A DNA stretch of 62,000 nucleotides. Source: Symbiodinium natans (taxonomy: Eukaryota > Sar > Dinophyceae > Suessiales > Symbiodiniaceae). The stretch lies in the NCBI GenBank assembly GCA_905221605.1, contig CAJNDS010002324.1, positions 1,095,001-1,157,000 on the forward strand, in the 5' to 3' direction. The notes beneath the pieces are model-generated. The model saw nothing but the letters and a program-made list of their open reading frames with translations, did no database searches and was not told the DNA's origin. Each line of letters begins with the position of its first letter. Within the stretch, counting starts at the first letter, position 1. Both the position numbers and the translations under genes were made by a program. This document shows positions 23,901-34,700 of the stretch, piece by piece.

Positions 23901-26075
23901 GAGATCTGGAGAAGTGCAGGCGAGATTACTTGTGCTGATGCCAGGGCTTCACCAGGGAGAAGAATGCCGGGAAGGTCTGGTCGGTCTATGAGGCTCCACG
24001 CATGTTTTTCTTGCGCACTCGCGCTGCTCAATTGAGAAGCCTGGTTCCACGGCGCAGGAGATGCAGAGGCGCAACATTGACTTGTCGGCAGTGCCCTCAG
24101 GATGTCATGCTTTCGGAGCTGCAGATCTGATGGTGTGGGGAGAGCTGGCAGGTTGTCACCTACAACACGCTTCTTGACTGCTGCGCCCGCTGCTGTCGTG
24201 CCGTTCTCAGTCCTTCCAATGCCTCAGCTTCGAGAGAATATGGCCTGGCTGCACATCAGAGCCAACCTTCGAATGACTTGGAGTTTGTTACGTTTAGCGA
24301 GTTTTGTGCAGTTTTTGGCGAACAGGGTTGCAGTACCAGCCCCATCGCATGTGCTGCAGCATCGTGCAACCATTCGGCCCAGGCATGGATGGCGTGCCTG
24401 ACATCCTAGCAGACATGAAGAAGGCGGGACCCAAACAGCAAGACTTAAACACTTCTACACAAGTTTCAGCACCCAGACTCGGCCTCCACATGATTCATAT
24501 GACCTGCCAGGCAAACATCAAGCCGAACATCATCACCTACAGCACCATGCTGAAGGGCCATTGCCAAGTTGGCGCTGAGCTTGGCATCCTCATGTGTCCG
24601 ATGTTGTGCCTGAGAAACGCTCGGTAGGGTCTGCACAGGTCTGCGCAAGAAGCTTCTCCCGTGTTGTATGTGGAGGGTTTCTGCGCCTCGAACGGTAGAA
24701 GCACACTCCCCCCTCCAACGCCTGAACACTCATCTTGGAAGAAGCAGACATTCTGAGCCGAAGATCACGAAGCTTGTGCAGTACAGTAGTGTTCCGTAGT
24801 TCTACCAAGCTCTTCGCCACTTGTCGCCCGAGTTGCCTTTGCCTTCTTCACGATTTTGTCTCGTAGTAATTCCGCGGAGCATACCTTGGCTTGGGCACGT
24901 GAGTGGCCTTCCTGACGGATTCCAGCCTCTCTTGCTTTAGACCCGCCGTGCTGTTCACCTCGATCTGCCGAAGGAGCTCCTTGCAACTTTTGTGGTGCAG
25001 CCGAGGTGACCTCTCTGCAGCTTTTAAGCTGGTCAAGGAGATGAGGGAAGAGGTGTCCGAGAGCCATATAATCGCCTCGCAATGTCAGCTTCCTGTGTCC
25101 ATCACGGAAGGCGGGCCTGGTGCCGGACGAGATCATGTGACCACCAACTTCAGAGAACTCTCCGCCATTTGGGGGGTTTACGATGTTTTGGGTACCTTGT
25201 TGGGGTCCTTAGCATAAGGGGATCCTACTATTTGGGGGGACCCATGTTCGTAAACCCCCATTTCTAGCAGAGCATGTTGGGGTTAGCGTGCAGGGGGGTG
25301 GGACCAGGGATGGTGAGCAGGTACAACTCACTCCTGGACGGCTGTGCGCAAAGCAACCTGGTCGAGGAAGGCTTGCGCGTGCTCAAAGAGATGGAGGCCA
25401 AATCAGGGTGGCCGCGGGTGATGCGAGTGAATGGGAAGGCTTTGCTGAACTTGGGGGGCTTCGTGACACGTCTTGTGCAGGAAGCGGGTGTGAAGCCAAG
25501 CAACTTCACCCTCTCTGTCCTTGTGGCAGCCTTAGTGCCGTCTATGATTTCTCATCATTCTCATCATTCTCATCATTCTCATCATTCTCCTCATTCTCAT
25601 CATGCTCATCATTCTCCTCATTCTCATCATTCTCATCATGCTCATCATGCTCATCATTCTCGTCATTCTCGTCCTCTCGTCCCTCTCCTCCGTGTTGCTA
25701 AAGGGCACAGCAGTCTTGACTCGGCAAGTCGGCAAGGTGAAGCTCATGAGCCGAGCACGTCGTGTGGACTCGGCCTTTGAGCTTGTCTCATGCTCGGAGT
25801 ATCTGCAGTCAACTAAGCAATCGCTGAGCTCTTGGTCTGGCACAAACTTGCACAAGTGAAGGTGAAGGAGCTGTCGGGCAAGTACCACCTCAACCCAAAC
25901 TCCCACGTCTATGCCAATCTTGCGGCAGACTTAGCCTGCTTTTAGAGGGGGATAGCGACCGATTCGCGGATCTGCACCGCTGCACAGGTCCAGGCGTGCT
26001 GCTACAGCAAGCAGCTTCAGAGGGGCCTCAAGACACTGGAGGAGATGATGGAGCGCAAGGCAGCTGCTCTGAGAT
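20934..26075 (+). CDS. PPR protein B (pentatricopeptide repeats), many exons
   Basis: At least ten P-class PPR units are recoverable from small + strand exons. They include YQVWKVIHEMQAAGVKPNQV (about 21215), INDMEEQLDEVLLSSVV joined to EACVRIGKPDLLNTKLRR (21490 and 21628), QLMSGDIKVNGSHTFGSLIK (21759), VVSNGDPDGAWHLIQELGED (23612), ILNAVIYCSVLKA (23859) and GFTREKNAGKVWSVYE (23944). Further units are VVTYNTLLDCCARC (24153), MDGVPDILADMKKAG (24385), NIKPNIITYSTMLKGHCQ (24511), GDLSAAFKLVKEMREE (25006), SRYNSLLDGCAQSNLVEEGL (25311), GVKPSNFTLSVLVAAL (25487), VKELSGKYHLNPNSHVYANL (25858) and ACCYSKQLQRGLKTLEEMME (25990). A role in organellar RNA processing is typical of the family. Introns carry telomere repeats, an introner-like element and a CATTCTCAT minisatellite. 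The start near 20.9-21.1 kb and the end beyond 26,075 are uncertain. The part between 22,100 and 23,600 has no clear unit. Confidence 0.82.
23693..23762. repeat. Telomere-like repeats in PPR-B intron
   Basis: Degenerate CCCTAAA units lie between two PPR exons. The preceding 23460-23560 is G-rich with GGGGGG runs. Confidence 0.8.
25169..25262. mobile_element. Introner-like TIR element, family A, about 94 bp
   Basis: The compact copy of the family. The left end is TTGGGGGGTTTACG, the centre contains GGGGATCCTACTATTTGGGG, and the right end is GTTCGTAAACCCCCA. A TTTCTAGCAG acceptor-like site follows within 8 bases and leads to the next PPR exon. Confidence 0.75.
25544..25680. repeat. 9-bp minisatellite (CATTCTCAT)
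   Basis: About 15 units with CATGCTCAT variants, after the PPR exon GVKPSNFTLSVLVAAL. Probably intronic; serine/histidine-rich open frames through it are artefacts. Confidence 0.9.
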
Positions 26076-26079
26076 GGGC

Positions 26080-26826
26080 AGTGTTCTGCACAGACATGCG
26101 CAGAACATGGACTTTGTAAGGTACAACCAGACAAGCGAACTTACTCAATGCTGCCTGAACCTGAGAGCGTCTGGGCTGGCCGTGCCTTGAGACAATCGTT
26201 GATGCTTCCTGGGTGGCTTCTTGTTGAGCCACTGCGGCCCCACAAAAAACTGCTTGACCGGGGGCACATTCGACAAACTCGTCCCGTGTAGCCGAGTTCC
26301 GCGCAGTGTACTGCCAAAGAATGTGCTTGTCGTCGACAGCCTGCAAACACTCCCTAAACTTCTCGCGGCACATTGCAACTAATGCAAGTTGTGCTGGGTT
26401 GAATCCCGCCACAAACTGTTTTCGCGTCGGCCCTCGGGCATTGGCGAATCAAGCGGATCTTGCGTCATCGATCTCACGTCGGTTGAACTTGTTCCATGTC
26501 GCCTTTCACTGCCAGCCCGTGGCAGCCGTGTTTCATGAGGTTTACAGCACAGTAACAAGAGCAGTAGCAGGAACAGTCTTGGCATTAAACCCTTCCTGCG
26601 TCACAGTCAGATGCCCTGACGAAGTTGCAGAGGTTCCGAACAGCGGTGCAACAGTGCCAGTTCGACAAGGCACCTTGAACAGCATGCCGTCCGTTGCTTG
26701 CTCCCTGGTCTGTACAATAGGTCGATGGCTTGCTCCGGGGTGCACTTGGCCTTTCCGGAGCTTTGCTGGACCCACAGATCTCGGATGGAGGAAGCAGCCT
26801 TGGGGGCCTTGTGCATTGGACAGGAC
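26080..26826. other. No recognisable gene
   Basis: This could be the 3' end of the PPR-B gene or an intron. Several overlapping frames of 70-170 codons exist on both strands without conserved motifs. Confidence 0.35.
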
Positions 26827-26948
26827 CTAAACCCTAAACCCTAAACCCTAAACCCTAAACCCTGAACCCTAAACCCTAAAACCTAAACCCTAAACCCTAA
26901 ACCCTGAACCCTGAACCCTAAACCCTAAACCCTAAACCCTGAACCCCA
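26827..26948. repeat. Interstitial telomere-like array (CCCTAAA)n
   Basis: About 17 units with CCCTGAA variants. Confidence 0.9.
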
Positions 26949-27124
26949 AGCATGATAGGCCACTGACCACGCTCCCAGGCCTTTCCTGTCCAATCGTTCG
27001 CTGGCCGCTTGCCCAGGTCGCGCGTTGCCATCCCCAAGCCAAACCAAAGTTTAGGGTTTAGGGTTTAGGGTTTAGGGTCTGGGCGTTTTAAGCACGATGT
27101 GTGTCGCACAACCGCACAACCCTC

Positions 27125-27995
27125 TTGACTCCAGAGCCAGGCATTGAGGAGGTTGCGATCTCGGAGACCCTGTCGTCCATGGCGAGCTCTCCCGAAGGGA
27201 ACAAGGCCAAAGTTTGGGATTAGGGTTTAGGGTTAATAGGGTTTAGGGTTTAGGGTTTAGGGTTTAGGGTTTAGGGTTTAGGGTTTAGGGTTTAGGGTTT
27301 AGGGTTAATGGGGTTCAGGGTTTTTTGGGGGGCTTAGGGTTCAGGGTTTATAGGGTTTAGGGTTAAAAGGGTTTAGGGTCCTGCATGGGAGTTTCCCACG
27401 ACAGGGTGTCTGTTGAGCGTGCAAGATGCTTCGGCAGTCTGAACGATCGGTTGGGGCCGGGGGAGGGTGTGCTCTACACCTCCTGGAACCCGGCTTCCTG
27501 CACAACCCTAAACCCTAAACCCTAAACCCTAAACCCTAAGCCCTAAGCCCTAAACCCTAAACCCAAATATGAGGACGGATCCAAATCAAGGACTGTTGTT
27601 GTTCTGTTTTCGTATTCGGGTATGTCCCAAAATTGGGGTACGCCGTTTATACCCCAAATAGAAGAGAATCCCCTTAATGAGACCCCCAAAAAGGGTACCC
27701 CTATTCTCGGAAACCCCCCATATTTCCATGAGTGATTCGTGATCCTTTTCTTACAGGTAGCCGCCGGACTGCTGGTCGACCTCCGGAAGGAGAAGCCGAA
27801 CGTGTGGGTGGACCCCGCTGTGCAGCGCTGGCTCCCGAGAGCTCCCTAGGTTTAGGGTTTAGGGTTTAGGGTTTAGGGTCTGGAGCAGGACTTTACCCCA
27901 CTGGGTACAGAGATCTCCGTGTTCCAAAAGACTACGGGGGTCGTAACTTATCGGAACCTGAAGCACCTGAAGAGTCTGATGTACTGTAGCAAAGC
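27125..27995 (+). CDS. Unrecognised gene in small exons separated by telomere-repeat introns
   Basis: Four exon-like segments are seen. They are EPGIEEVAISETLSSMASSP with EGNKAK (about 27133-27212), VSVERARCFGSLNDRLGPGE with GVLYT (27407-27480), VAAGLLVDLRKEKPNVWVDP with AVQRWLP (27758-27838), and FTPLGTEISVFQKTTGVVTY with RNLKHLK (27891-27970). Each gap contains telomere repeats (27216-27378, 27505-27567, 27849-27879), and the third gap also has an introner-like element. TTTAGGG units at 27049-27078 precede the first exon. The amino-acid pattern is clearly protein-like, but I cannot name the family. Confidence 0.5.
27216..27378. repeat. Telomere-like array (TTTAGGG)n within intron
   Basis: About 17 units on the + strand with a GGTTAATGGG interruption, between two exon-like segments. 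Confidence 0.9.
27505..27567. repeat. Telomere-like array (CCCTAAA)n within intron
   Basis: About nine units in the orientation opposite to the neighbouring array, in the same gene. Confidence 0.88.
27607..27724. mobile_element. Introner-like TIR element, family A
   Basis: The left end TTTTCGTATTCGGG and right end TTCTCGGAAACCCCCCAT have the family signature. A pyrimidine-rich tract and TTACAG acceptor follow at about 27758. Confidence 0.6.
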
Positions 27996-29427
27996 CTGAG
28001 ATGAGATGAGATGGTGCAGGCATGCGCAAGTGGAGGTGGAGAGGTGCAATCGTCCACTTGTAGTGATAAACTTCCCGGTTCTTAGGAGAACATGGTCCCT
28101 AAAGCAGCCTGAGGTTCTCAACATCACCAGCTCATGTGCATACTCGCGCTGAGGCTGCGTGCTGCAAGGCGGACAGCCCCCACAGACCTGGACACAGGAG
28201 CCGCCTCCTCAGGATCGGAGGGCCGAATGTTAAAGAAAGTCTGAGTCGTGTCGAGAAACATCGTGGGTTCATGTAAATTATGGGCGCTTCCGGACACCTT
28301 CAGCACTCTTCGTTTGTGAGCAGTATCCGAAGATGGATGCGTGATTGAGATGGATTCCACAATGAATGTAAGGCGTAGATCCTCCAAGGGCAAAGGTCCG
28401 GAACTCAGATTGCCCCCTTTGGAGGCTCCGTATCTGCGCGTCCCAGAATGAAGCAAGCAAAATATCATGCGGAAGAGGGAGATAAACGGAGAGAACTTGA
28501 CCGCTGTGATTGGCTGCCTTGGATGCTCAGGCAAGGGCAAGGGCAACAGCCAAAGGGCGTGATGAATGGAGCGACGAAGTTGTACAGTCTGTTTTGGACT
28601 TCACGCAAGCGAGGTCTTAGCGTGTCGTAGTACCATCTGCACTTATATCTCCTTATTGCCAAGCAGTGGGCATCGAAGGCTACGCTTACTGTCACAGTGG
28701 GTAGCAGCTATCATAGCTATCTGTCATGTCCAGCCTCCTTGCCCCAAGAGCCTCTGGCACAGCGCCACTTGTCACGACATGTTGCACGCTGCTACCATGT
28801 AGCAGGAGGCGCTTAGTTCAAGTCGGCAGTAGACCACTTTGCCAGACTTGCAGGCGCCACACAGCAAAAGATGCTTCACCTTGGCCTGTCTCCGGCGTCA
28901 TGCCAGTGCATCAGTGCGTTGGTTCCGAGTCCTGCTGCCGCAAGCAGGACAACGAACGCAAAGCGATTCAGATGGAAGAGAGGGCCAAGGCCTGCCGGAA
29001 ATAGGACCACACGGTGCACTCGGACATGAAGCTGCTCCAGACATGAACACCACACCCCGCCACACATCATCAAGATACTGCCGCATACAGCTCTTTGTCC
29101 CTTCGCAACGAAATTTACGAGCTCCTGCAGCACAGCAAGCACCTCCCTGGCAGCTTAGCACGGATGTAATTTAGGTGAGAAGTTTGTCGCGCTGCAAGCG
29201 AGAACCGTGGCCCTTCTGTAAAACAGCCACACTCGTTTGACCGCGCGGCAACATTGTGTCGGCTCAAGCCGATAGTACTCTCGTGTACAGAAGCTGAGAG
29301 CATCAGGCCTGGATCACAGCCGTCATTCAATTGCGCAGGGTACAATCAGCGCGAGTTTCTAGGGCTTGGGAGAGTAGTCAGAGCAGTAGCGACGGGTGTC
29401 TGATCCGAGGTCCAGGTCGAGAGCACC
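27996..29427. other. No recognisable gene
   Basis: No conserved motif on either strand. The 5' untranslated region of the following gene may lie at its right end. Confidence 0.35.
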
Positions 29428-31157
29428 ATGGGCTATTTTGAGAAGCACCTCGTCAGACAGCAAAAGGGAAGGAGGAATTGCTGTGCCGTGAGGGGAACCC
29501 GACTGCTTGTGAGGAACATCTCAGTACTGAATGACGTTCTGCTGAAGGCTGCCGAGGACACAGTAGCACCTCAAAAAGGCGCTCTCATAGAATTCCCCCC
29601 CGGCCCCGTGGCTCTTAAAAACGCGGCTGGGGACGCAAGAGAAGTGGCAGGACCAGGAGGCCGAAATCGATGCCGAGATTTCGCGCCTGGATGCACTGAA
29701 GGAGCACCAGTGTGATGTGCAACTTTCGGAGGTTGGGTGGTTGGCTGTTAGGGTTTAGGGTTTTAGGGTTTAGGGCTTAGGGTTTAGGGTTTTACGGTTT
29801 AGGGTTTAGGGCTTAGGGCTTTTCGGCTTGGCAGGAAGACGACCTGGAGGAGTTGCGGCGCAAGCGACTCGAGCAGATGAAGTCCTCCCATGCAGTGCCC
29901 CGCTCAATCCACTCAATCCTTCTGGCCTTCAGTTTGATGATCTATTTTTGTTGTTCTGGGAACGTGGCCTTCAGTCGAGGACAAGATGAAGAAGCTTGCC
30001 GTCGGACATGGTGAGTATACCATGATCGAGGAGAAGGCCTGGCGGCTCAATCTGAATGACAGGAAGATGCAGGAAACGACTGCCGATTGAAGTCAACCTG
30101 CTCTAGAGCGAAGGAGTTCTTCGATGTTGCGAAGAAGTCTGAACGGATGGCCAGGGCCCCGCGAATGCTGTGAGTGCATCTGTGCATCTGCAGCTCTCTG
30201 CCTGCATCCGAGGTCGTCCACTTCTGGAGAGAAAGTACGTGGAGATGTGAGATCATGGACAAGCACTTGAGGCACTCTGAAGAAGCTGGCTTTCCTCTGA
30301 CACGCATGTTCTGCATGTTCTGCTGCAGCAACACTGCCCAGGCAGCTTTGTCAGAAGCACTGGAACACTCGCTTTGTCAAGATCAACGCTGAAAAGGCGC
30401 CGTATTTGTCCGAGCGACTGGTCTGAAGAAGGCAGGCGTAACATGCCTCAATTGGATACGACACTGACATCTGCGGAAATTGAGGCGATTACATATCTGG
30501 TGCCTGCCGTCTCTCGTCCTTTGCGTGGCGTCGCGCTCAACTTCTTTGTGTCATGGCAACGCGCACACCTTGATGTTGAAGCTTCATCCGATCTGCAGTT
30601 TAAACTCGTACCATATCATTTGTGCTACAACGATAGTATATAGTCTTTTTATGCACAGATACAACAAGATATTTACTATGTATTATACAAGACAGCATCC
30701 ACTGTATTTGGGGACCTCAAGAGGCTCTCTGCTACTGCAGGACGGGAAGACAGAGCACACAGTGGTTGGCTTCAGCGAGTTTAAATCTGGAGACGAGGCC
30801 CATTGATGCTACGCAGAAAGGCTTGAAGGAACGCACCGCAATCCAAGAAGCAAGGGTTTAGGGTTTAGGGTTTAGGGTTAGGGCCTAGGGTTTAGGGTTC
30901 CCAGTTTTGAACCTTCGTGACTACCCTACTAGTGGCTGCTCGAGCTGGATCTGTTCAACCATGGCAATCCGGTTACCCTTTCGCCGGTGGTGGTGTTGCA
31001 CCCCTACACAGGTTTAGGGTTTAGGGTTCAGGGTTTAGGGTGTAGGGCTTGGGGTTTAGGGTTTAGGGCTTAGGATTTAGGGTTTCGGGTCTGTGCTGAG
31101 CCTGAAGATCCGGGCAGGTCACAACAGATGAGCTCGAGGAGACCCTCGCGAAGTGGG
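29428..31157 (+). CDS. TXNDC9 / phosducin-like thioredoxin-domain protein, many small exons
   Basis: Decoded exons join in phase. They include VLLKAAEDTV, KWQDQEAEIDAEISRLDALK with EHQ (to 29709), EDDLEELRRKRLEQMK (29835 on), GHGEYTMIEEK, and EFFDVAKKSERM followed by VVHFWRESTWRCEIMDKHLR. Then come QLCQKHWNTRFVKINAEKAP, a micro-exon RLHIWCLPSLVLCV (30485-30527), DGKTEHTVVGFSEF and VTTDELEETLAKWG (31118-31157). The coiled-coil N-terminus, GHGEY and the thioredoxin fold with a single cysteine (WRC instead of CxxC) are diagnostic of TXNDC9. In yeast and animals that protein works with the CCT chaperonin in actin/tubulin folding. The ATG at 29428 is a guess. Donors are mostly GC (e.g. CGGATG|GC, TTGAG|GC). 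Two introns carry telomere repeats. Downstream C-terminal exons may exist. Confidence 0.87.
29745..29822. repeat. Telomere-like array within TXNDC9 intron
   Basis: TTTAGGG units on the + strand, starting about 35 bases after the CA|GT donor and ending just before the GGCAG acceptor at 29834. Confidence 0.88.
30853..31086. repeat. Telomere-like arrays within last decoded TXNDC9 intron
   Basis: Two TTTAGGG clusters (30853-30900 and 31008-31086) flank about 110 bases that could encode LELDLFNHGNPVTLSPVVVL. That segment does not belong to TXNDC9 by alignment. Confidence 0.85.
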
Positions 31158-31195
31158 GTGCAGAGAGCTCAGAACACACCCAGAACACCCCTTTA

Positions 31196-31287
31196 GGATG
31201 TTTCCCCCTTATACTAACCATATTCGGGGTTGTAGTACCCCCCATTATAATCCCTATTGAGGACTGTTCGTATGAGGGGAAACATCC
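31196..31287. mobile_element. Short TIR element, family C
   Basis: GGATGTTTCCCCCTTATAC at the left pairs with GTATGAGGGGAAACATCC at the right, giving an inverted repeat of about 18 bases around 55 bases of interior. It lies about 40 bases after the last TXNDC9 exon. Confidence 0.65.
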
Positions 31288-31729
31288 CAAAACACACCCC
31301 TCCATCCCGGAAAGGGCCAAACCCTCAAGTCTCCAAGTCTCCAAGTCTCTGCAAGTGAGCTGCCTTTGTGGGCCTGACTTGGTCTACCAAGGTCATTAAG
31401 TATGACTGCTGACACGCCGAGTTTTCATGCCGGACTGTTTCCTTGCTAAGAATTCTTTCGGGGATGCAGGAACGCCTTTCACAAGGTGCTGCGAGTGCAG
31501 ATTCTACCGTAGCAGTGTAAGAAGCCGATGGAACAGCTTCGAATGGGCGGCACCTTGGAGAATAGCAAGAACAGGCCCAAAAGCCTTGGCCGGTGCGCTC
31601 CCTGACTCACTCGACTTACGGTCTGGTGGACGCTACTGTAGCAGCGCCGATGCTATTCCCGGCAATCCATGGCAATCCTGCAGAACATGGCATGGTAGTA
31701 GCTAGGACCTTCCTGCGCGCGCAGAGATC

Positions 31730-34700
31730 AGACAGAAGGTGCTCGCGTGCAAAAAGGAAGCGGAGCTCAACAGGGCTTGCAAAGGGCTTCGCAGCTGATG
31801 CTCATGATGCGCGCCGCCTTTCGGCGGCTCGGGAAGGGGCTTCGCAGCTGATGCTCATGATGCTCGCCCCCTTTCGTGCGCTTGGAAAAAGGCTTCGCAG
31901 CTGTTGCTCATGATGCTCGCCCCCTTTCGCCGAAAGGGGCCTCGCAGCTGATGCTCATGATCCTCGCCGGGAAGGGGCTTCGCAGCTGATGCCCATGATG
32001 CTCGCCCCCTTTCGTGCGCTTGGAAAAGGCTTCGCAGCTGATGCTCATGATGCTCGCCCGCTTTCGCTGGCTTGGAAAGGGGCCTCGCAGCTGATGCTCA
32101 TGATGCTCGCCGCCTTTCGGCGGCTCGGGAAGGGGCTTCGCAGCTGATGCTCATGATGTTCGCCTCCTTTCGTGCGCTTGGAAAAGGCTTCGCAGCTGAT
32201 GCTCATGATGCTCGCCCCTTTGGAAAGGGGCCTCGCAGCTGATGCTCATAATGCTCGCCGCCTTTTGGCGGCTCGGGAAGGGGCTTCGCAGCTGATGCTC
32301 ATGATGCTCGCCCCCTTTCGTGAGCTGATGCTCATACTGCTCGCCGCCTTTCGGCGGCTCGGGAAGGGGCTTCGCAGATGATGCTCATGATGCGCTTGGA
32401 AAGAGGCTTCGCAGCTGATGCTCATGATGCTCGCCCCCTTTCGCTGGCTTGGAAAGGGGCCTCGCAGCTGATGCTCATGATGCTCGCCCCCTTTCGGTGG
32501 CTGGGGAAGGGGCTTCGCAGCGATGCTCATGATGCTCGCCCCCTTTCGGCTTGTAAAAGGGCTTCGCAGCTGATGCTCATGATGCACGCCGCCTTTCGGT
32601 GGCTCTGGAAGGGGCTTCGCAGCTGATGCTCATGATGGCAACAGACGTTACACTGCATCGGACTGTAGGGCAGCTGGCAAAGGCGCCTAGAGTAAGTTGC
32701 AAAGGCTACAGGCCTACAGCACCAAGCCCTGAGCTTTGCCATGAAACTCTGAGCTCTGCCATGAAACTCATGTTGCTCTCTTGACTTGCTCCCTGATCCA
32801 GGAAAGCCAAAAAGCTTAAGCCCACAAACCCTACGCATCTTTCCTCGCCTCTGCTCACCTGACCGGCAGGCAGTTCACAGGGCGCAGTCCCAGCTGACCG
32901 AGGTGTTGGACACCCTGCAGGAGGAGGACAGGAAGGCAGGGGTGCGAGGAACATTTCAAGCTCATGTCGCAATAGTATAGGTTATTCGCATACAATCGCG
33001 TAATCGCCTGTAGTCGTTGGGCTTTATCCTGCACTGACGGCAACCTGCTGCTTGCTTCGTGGATCTTCTTGCGTATTGCCTTCGGAGAAGGCACGGAAGA
33101 GAGAGCATAGCGCTTTTGTTTTAGTTCTTTTTGCCCCGTGCAGGTCATGGTCTTCTCATTGCAGCCGGAGCCCCGATAGCATCTCTTGCTGCGACGACGG
33201 CGAAAAAGACCGGTTCCCGGGTCCCCTCGAAGGTTCTTGCGCGAGCGCGAGGAAAAGGCAGCCGCGGAAGTTGCCCAGAGAGCTGACGCCCAGAGCTCTG
33301 AGACAAGTCGGCTCAGCAACTGGGCTGCTCTCTTGTGCACCCTTTGTGTGCCAAGGTGCAGCGAGCAGGCTGGCAAGTTGTTTGCTTGATCGGGTTCTCC
33401 CATACCATTCACCGGAGCCTCCCCGAGGACCACCAGCACCTCCGCCGCCTCCTGGTCATGGGCCAAGCGTTCAAGAGCTGGCGCGACGCGTGGATGCCAT
33501 CCGGGCAGAGAAGGCACGTGCACGCAGAAGCGTGCGGAAGCATCCCGCGGTTCTTGCAGCTCTGTTCAATTTCCGTTGAGCTTGTCCGGTTGCAGGATGA
33601 ACTGGGGTTCGAGCTGCGCGCCCTGCAAGATATCTGCCAGCGTGAGCGGGACATCACCAAGGACAGGATCAGGTATTTTATGTCATCCCAGGTGCGGGTC
33701 TTGACTTTGCATTGCCAAAAGATGAGTGCGCGAGGATCTGCGAAAGCTTCACCAAATGGACCTTGAAGAGATCAGCCTGCAGATGCAGGCCTTGGTTTAG
33801 GGTTTAGGGTTTAGGGTTTAGGGTTTAGGGTTTAGGGTTTAGGGTTTAGGGTTTAGGGCCATGGTATAGAACGTGGTCCACTTCACAACTTGGTCTTTCA
33901 TGTTTTCGTGCCACATTCATGGCCGAACTACAGTTAGTTGCGTAAGTTACAGTGGGACCATGTAGGAACCTCAGCTACCCCCAATCCCTCCCAGCCCAAA
34001 ACCCTAGAACCTTCCTCCCTAAGCCTGACGATATTCGGGTTGGGCTTAGTATAAGGGATCCTGTTAATTGGGAGTCTATATTAGGGGTCCCCTATTTTCG
34101 TACATCCCCCCTACACCCTAAACCCGAAACCCTGAACCCGAAAACCCACCCTAAACCCTAAACCCTATTTTCGTAACCCCCCCCGCCCCCATCCAAATGA
34201 AGTTTTAGGAGGTTGCCCAGCAGGTGACCATGTCCGACACTGAGCGCTTCCGGAAGATCGCCCAGGACCGCGAAGGCCGCATTAAGGAGCGCTTGGGCTG
34301 CTAGGGTTTAGGTTTAGGGTTTAGGGTTTAGGGTTCAAGGGTTTTGGCTTCAAGGCTTGCAGGGTTGAGGGTTTGGGGCTTTTATAGGGCCGGTTTAGGG
34401 TTTAGGCTTGAGGAGTCTAGGGGTATAAGAGCTGGCAGAGGCATGCAGAGGGCCCTAAGCAAGGCCCCAAAAGGGAGTTAGGAGTAGGAAAGCTGCAAGT
34501 ATTCTATGTGAGGGCTTTGGGGACTTTCAGAGGCACCGGCCTCATGAAAGACACGAAGTCGAGGAATCAACGGAATCAACGAAACCTAGGAGTGGAGAGC
34601 AGGATCCGTTCCTGCAGTAGGGGGTGACAAGAAGCATGGCAAGGTGGTCTGTATCTTGGGTTCTTCTCAGGGCATCTCCCCACCAAGCCCACCTCCTCCC

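Noticed and set aside
28124-28546. 140-codon reverse-strand reading frame
   Set aside because: No conserved motif, no splice logic, and opposite to all supported genes.
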